DNA of 15,861 bases from Deltaproteobacteria bacterium (GTDB lineage Bacteria; Myxococcota_A; UBA9160; JAFDET01). The stretch lies in the NCBI GenBank assembly GCA_019310195.1, contig JAFDET010000036.1, positions 1 through 15,861 of the forward strand. The letters run 5' to 3'. Under the pieces are notes generated by a model. That model ran no database searches and was not told where the DNA came from. It saw only the letters and a list, made by a program, of their open reading frames with translations. Shown in pieces: positions 15,531 through 15,861 of this stretch. Both the position numbers and the translations under genes were made by a program. Positions within the stretch are counted from its first letter, which is position 1. Each line of letters begins with the position of its first letter.

Positions 15531-15861
15531 CCCGCTGGCCAGCTTTCGCCTGGACGGGCGCGTGGCGGTGGTGACCGGCGCCTCGGCCGGCCTCGGCGTG
15601 GTGTTGGCCGAAACCCTGGCTGCCGCCGGCGCCCGGGTAGTGCTCGCGGCGCGGCGCGTGGAGCGCCTGGAGGCGCTGGCCGCACGGCTCGGGGAGTCGG
15701 GCGCCGAGGCGCTGGCCGTGGGCTGTGACGTGTCTCGCGAGGCCGACGTGGACGCCCTGGCCCGGGCGACCCTGGACCGCTTCGGTCGCGTGGACGTGCT
15801 GGTGAACAACGCCGGCGTGAACGAGGTGGTGCCGGCCGAGGACGAAAGCCTGGAGAGCTGG
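15514..15861 (+). CDS. Short-chain dehydrogenase/reductase (3' end cut by window edge)
   Basis: NAD(P)-dependent oxidoreductase of the SDR family. 116 codons are visible of an expected 250 or so. The Rossmann glycine motif TGASAGLG follows strand VAVVTG near residues 17-28, the C-D-V acidic turn is at about 70-72, and NNAG is near 100-103. AARR after the second strand suggests NADP preference, by family knowledge. The catalytic Ser, Tyr and Lys lie beyond the right edge. ATG 15514 lies inside the DsbA-like gene (17-base overlap) and gives MAGSSDPLASFRLDGRVAVVTG, a typical SDR start; no strong ribosome-binding site is visible. Substrate cannot be inferred. The tight packing with the flavin reductase and DsbA-like genes suggests one operon for redox conversion of a small molecule. 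Confidence 0.94.
   Translation, partial: MAGSSDPLASFRLDGRVAVVTGASAGLGVVLAETLAAAGARVVLAARRVERLEALAARLGESGAEALAVGCDVSREADVDALARATLDRFGRVDVLVNNAGVNEVVPAEDESLESW

Overview
The window is GC-rich (roughly two-thirds G+C by eye), densely coding bacterial DNA. Gaps are short, many genes overlap by 4 bases, and several start with GTG or TTG. A complete Gram-negative envelope is implied by a type II secretion system (T2SS) with an outer-membrane secretin, an OmpA-domain lipoprotein with a lipobox, and exported proteins. The gene content would suit a proteobacterial or myxobacterial/deltaproteobacterial-type lineage, possibly uncultured. That placement is inference; no rRNA or other decisive marker is present.

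Left region (1-6155, minus strand): the start of a T2SS operon in the classical order gspC-gspD-gspE-gspF, running off the left edge inside gspF. The genes are packed at +1 to +8 nt or overlap by 4 nt. GspC (inner-membrane clamp with a PDZ domain), GspD (secretin), GspE (zinc-binding ATPase) and GspF (inner-membrane platform) are all recognisable. GspD carries an unusual C-terminal SPOR-like (peptidoglycan-binding) domain after a long charged linker. That is the most interesting architecture in the window.

Divergent spacer (6156-6388): short, rich in dyad symmetries, with a possible minus-strand -10 box. On its right lies a small membrane-anchored protein with a beta-rich, Ig-like-looking exterior (6389-6823).

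Middle region (6941-13897, plus strand): dnaK, a small heat-shock protein (hsp20) and lon form a tight protein-quality-control group: foldase, holdase and ATP-dependent protease. An OmpA/Pal-like coiled-coil lipoprotein begins inside the 3' end of lon. A glycerate 2-kinase (MOFRL family) begins with TTG overlapping the lipoprotein stop.

Right region (14006-15861, plus strand): a small exported beta-rich protein of unknown function, a flavin reductase-like FMN-binding protein, a DsbA/FrnE-like thioredoxin-fold protein with a fresh in-frame 27-bp tandem duplication, and the first 116 codons of a short-chain dehydrogenase/reductase. The last three are tightly coupled and look like a redox or catabolic operon of unknown substrate.

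I see no tRNA, rRNA, CRISPR array, insertion sequence, phage gene or convincing intrinsic terminator. No stretch longer than 300 bases lacks a gene. The region reads as chromosomal core; the novelty is in domain architecture and small-scale sequence features rather than a new mobile or defence system.
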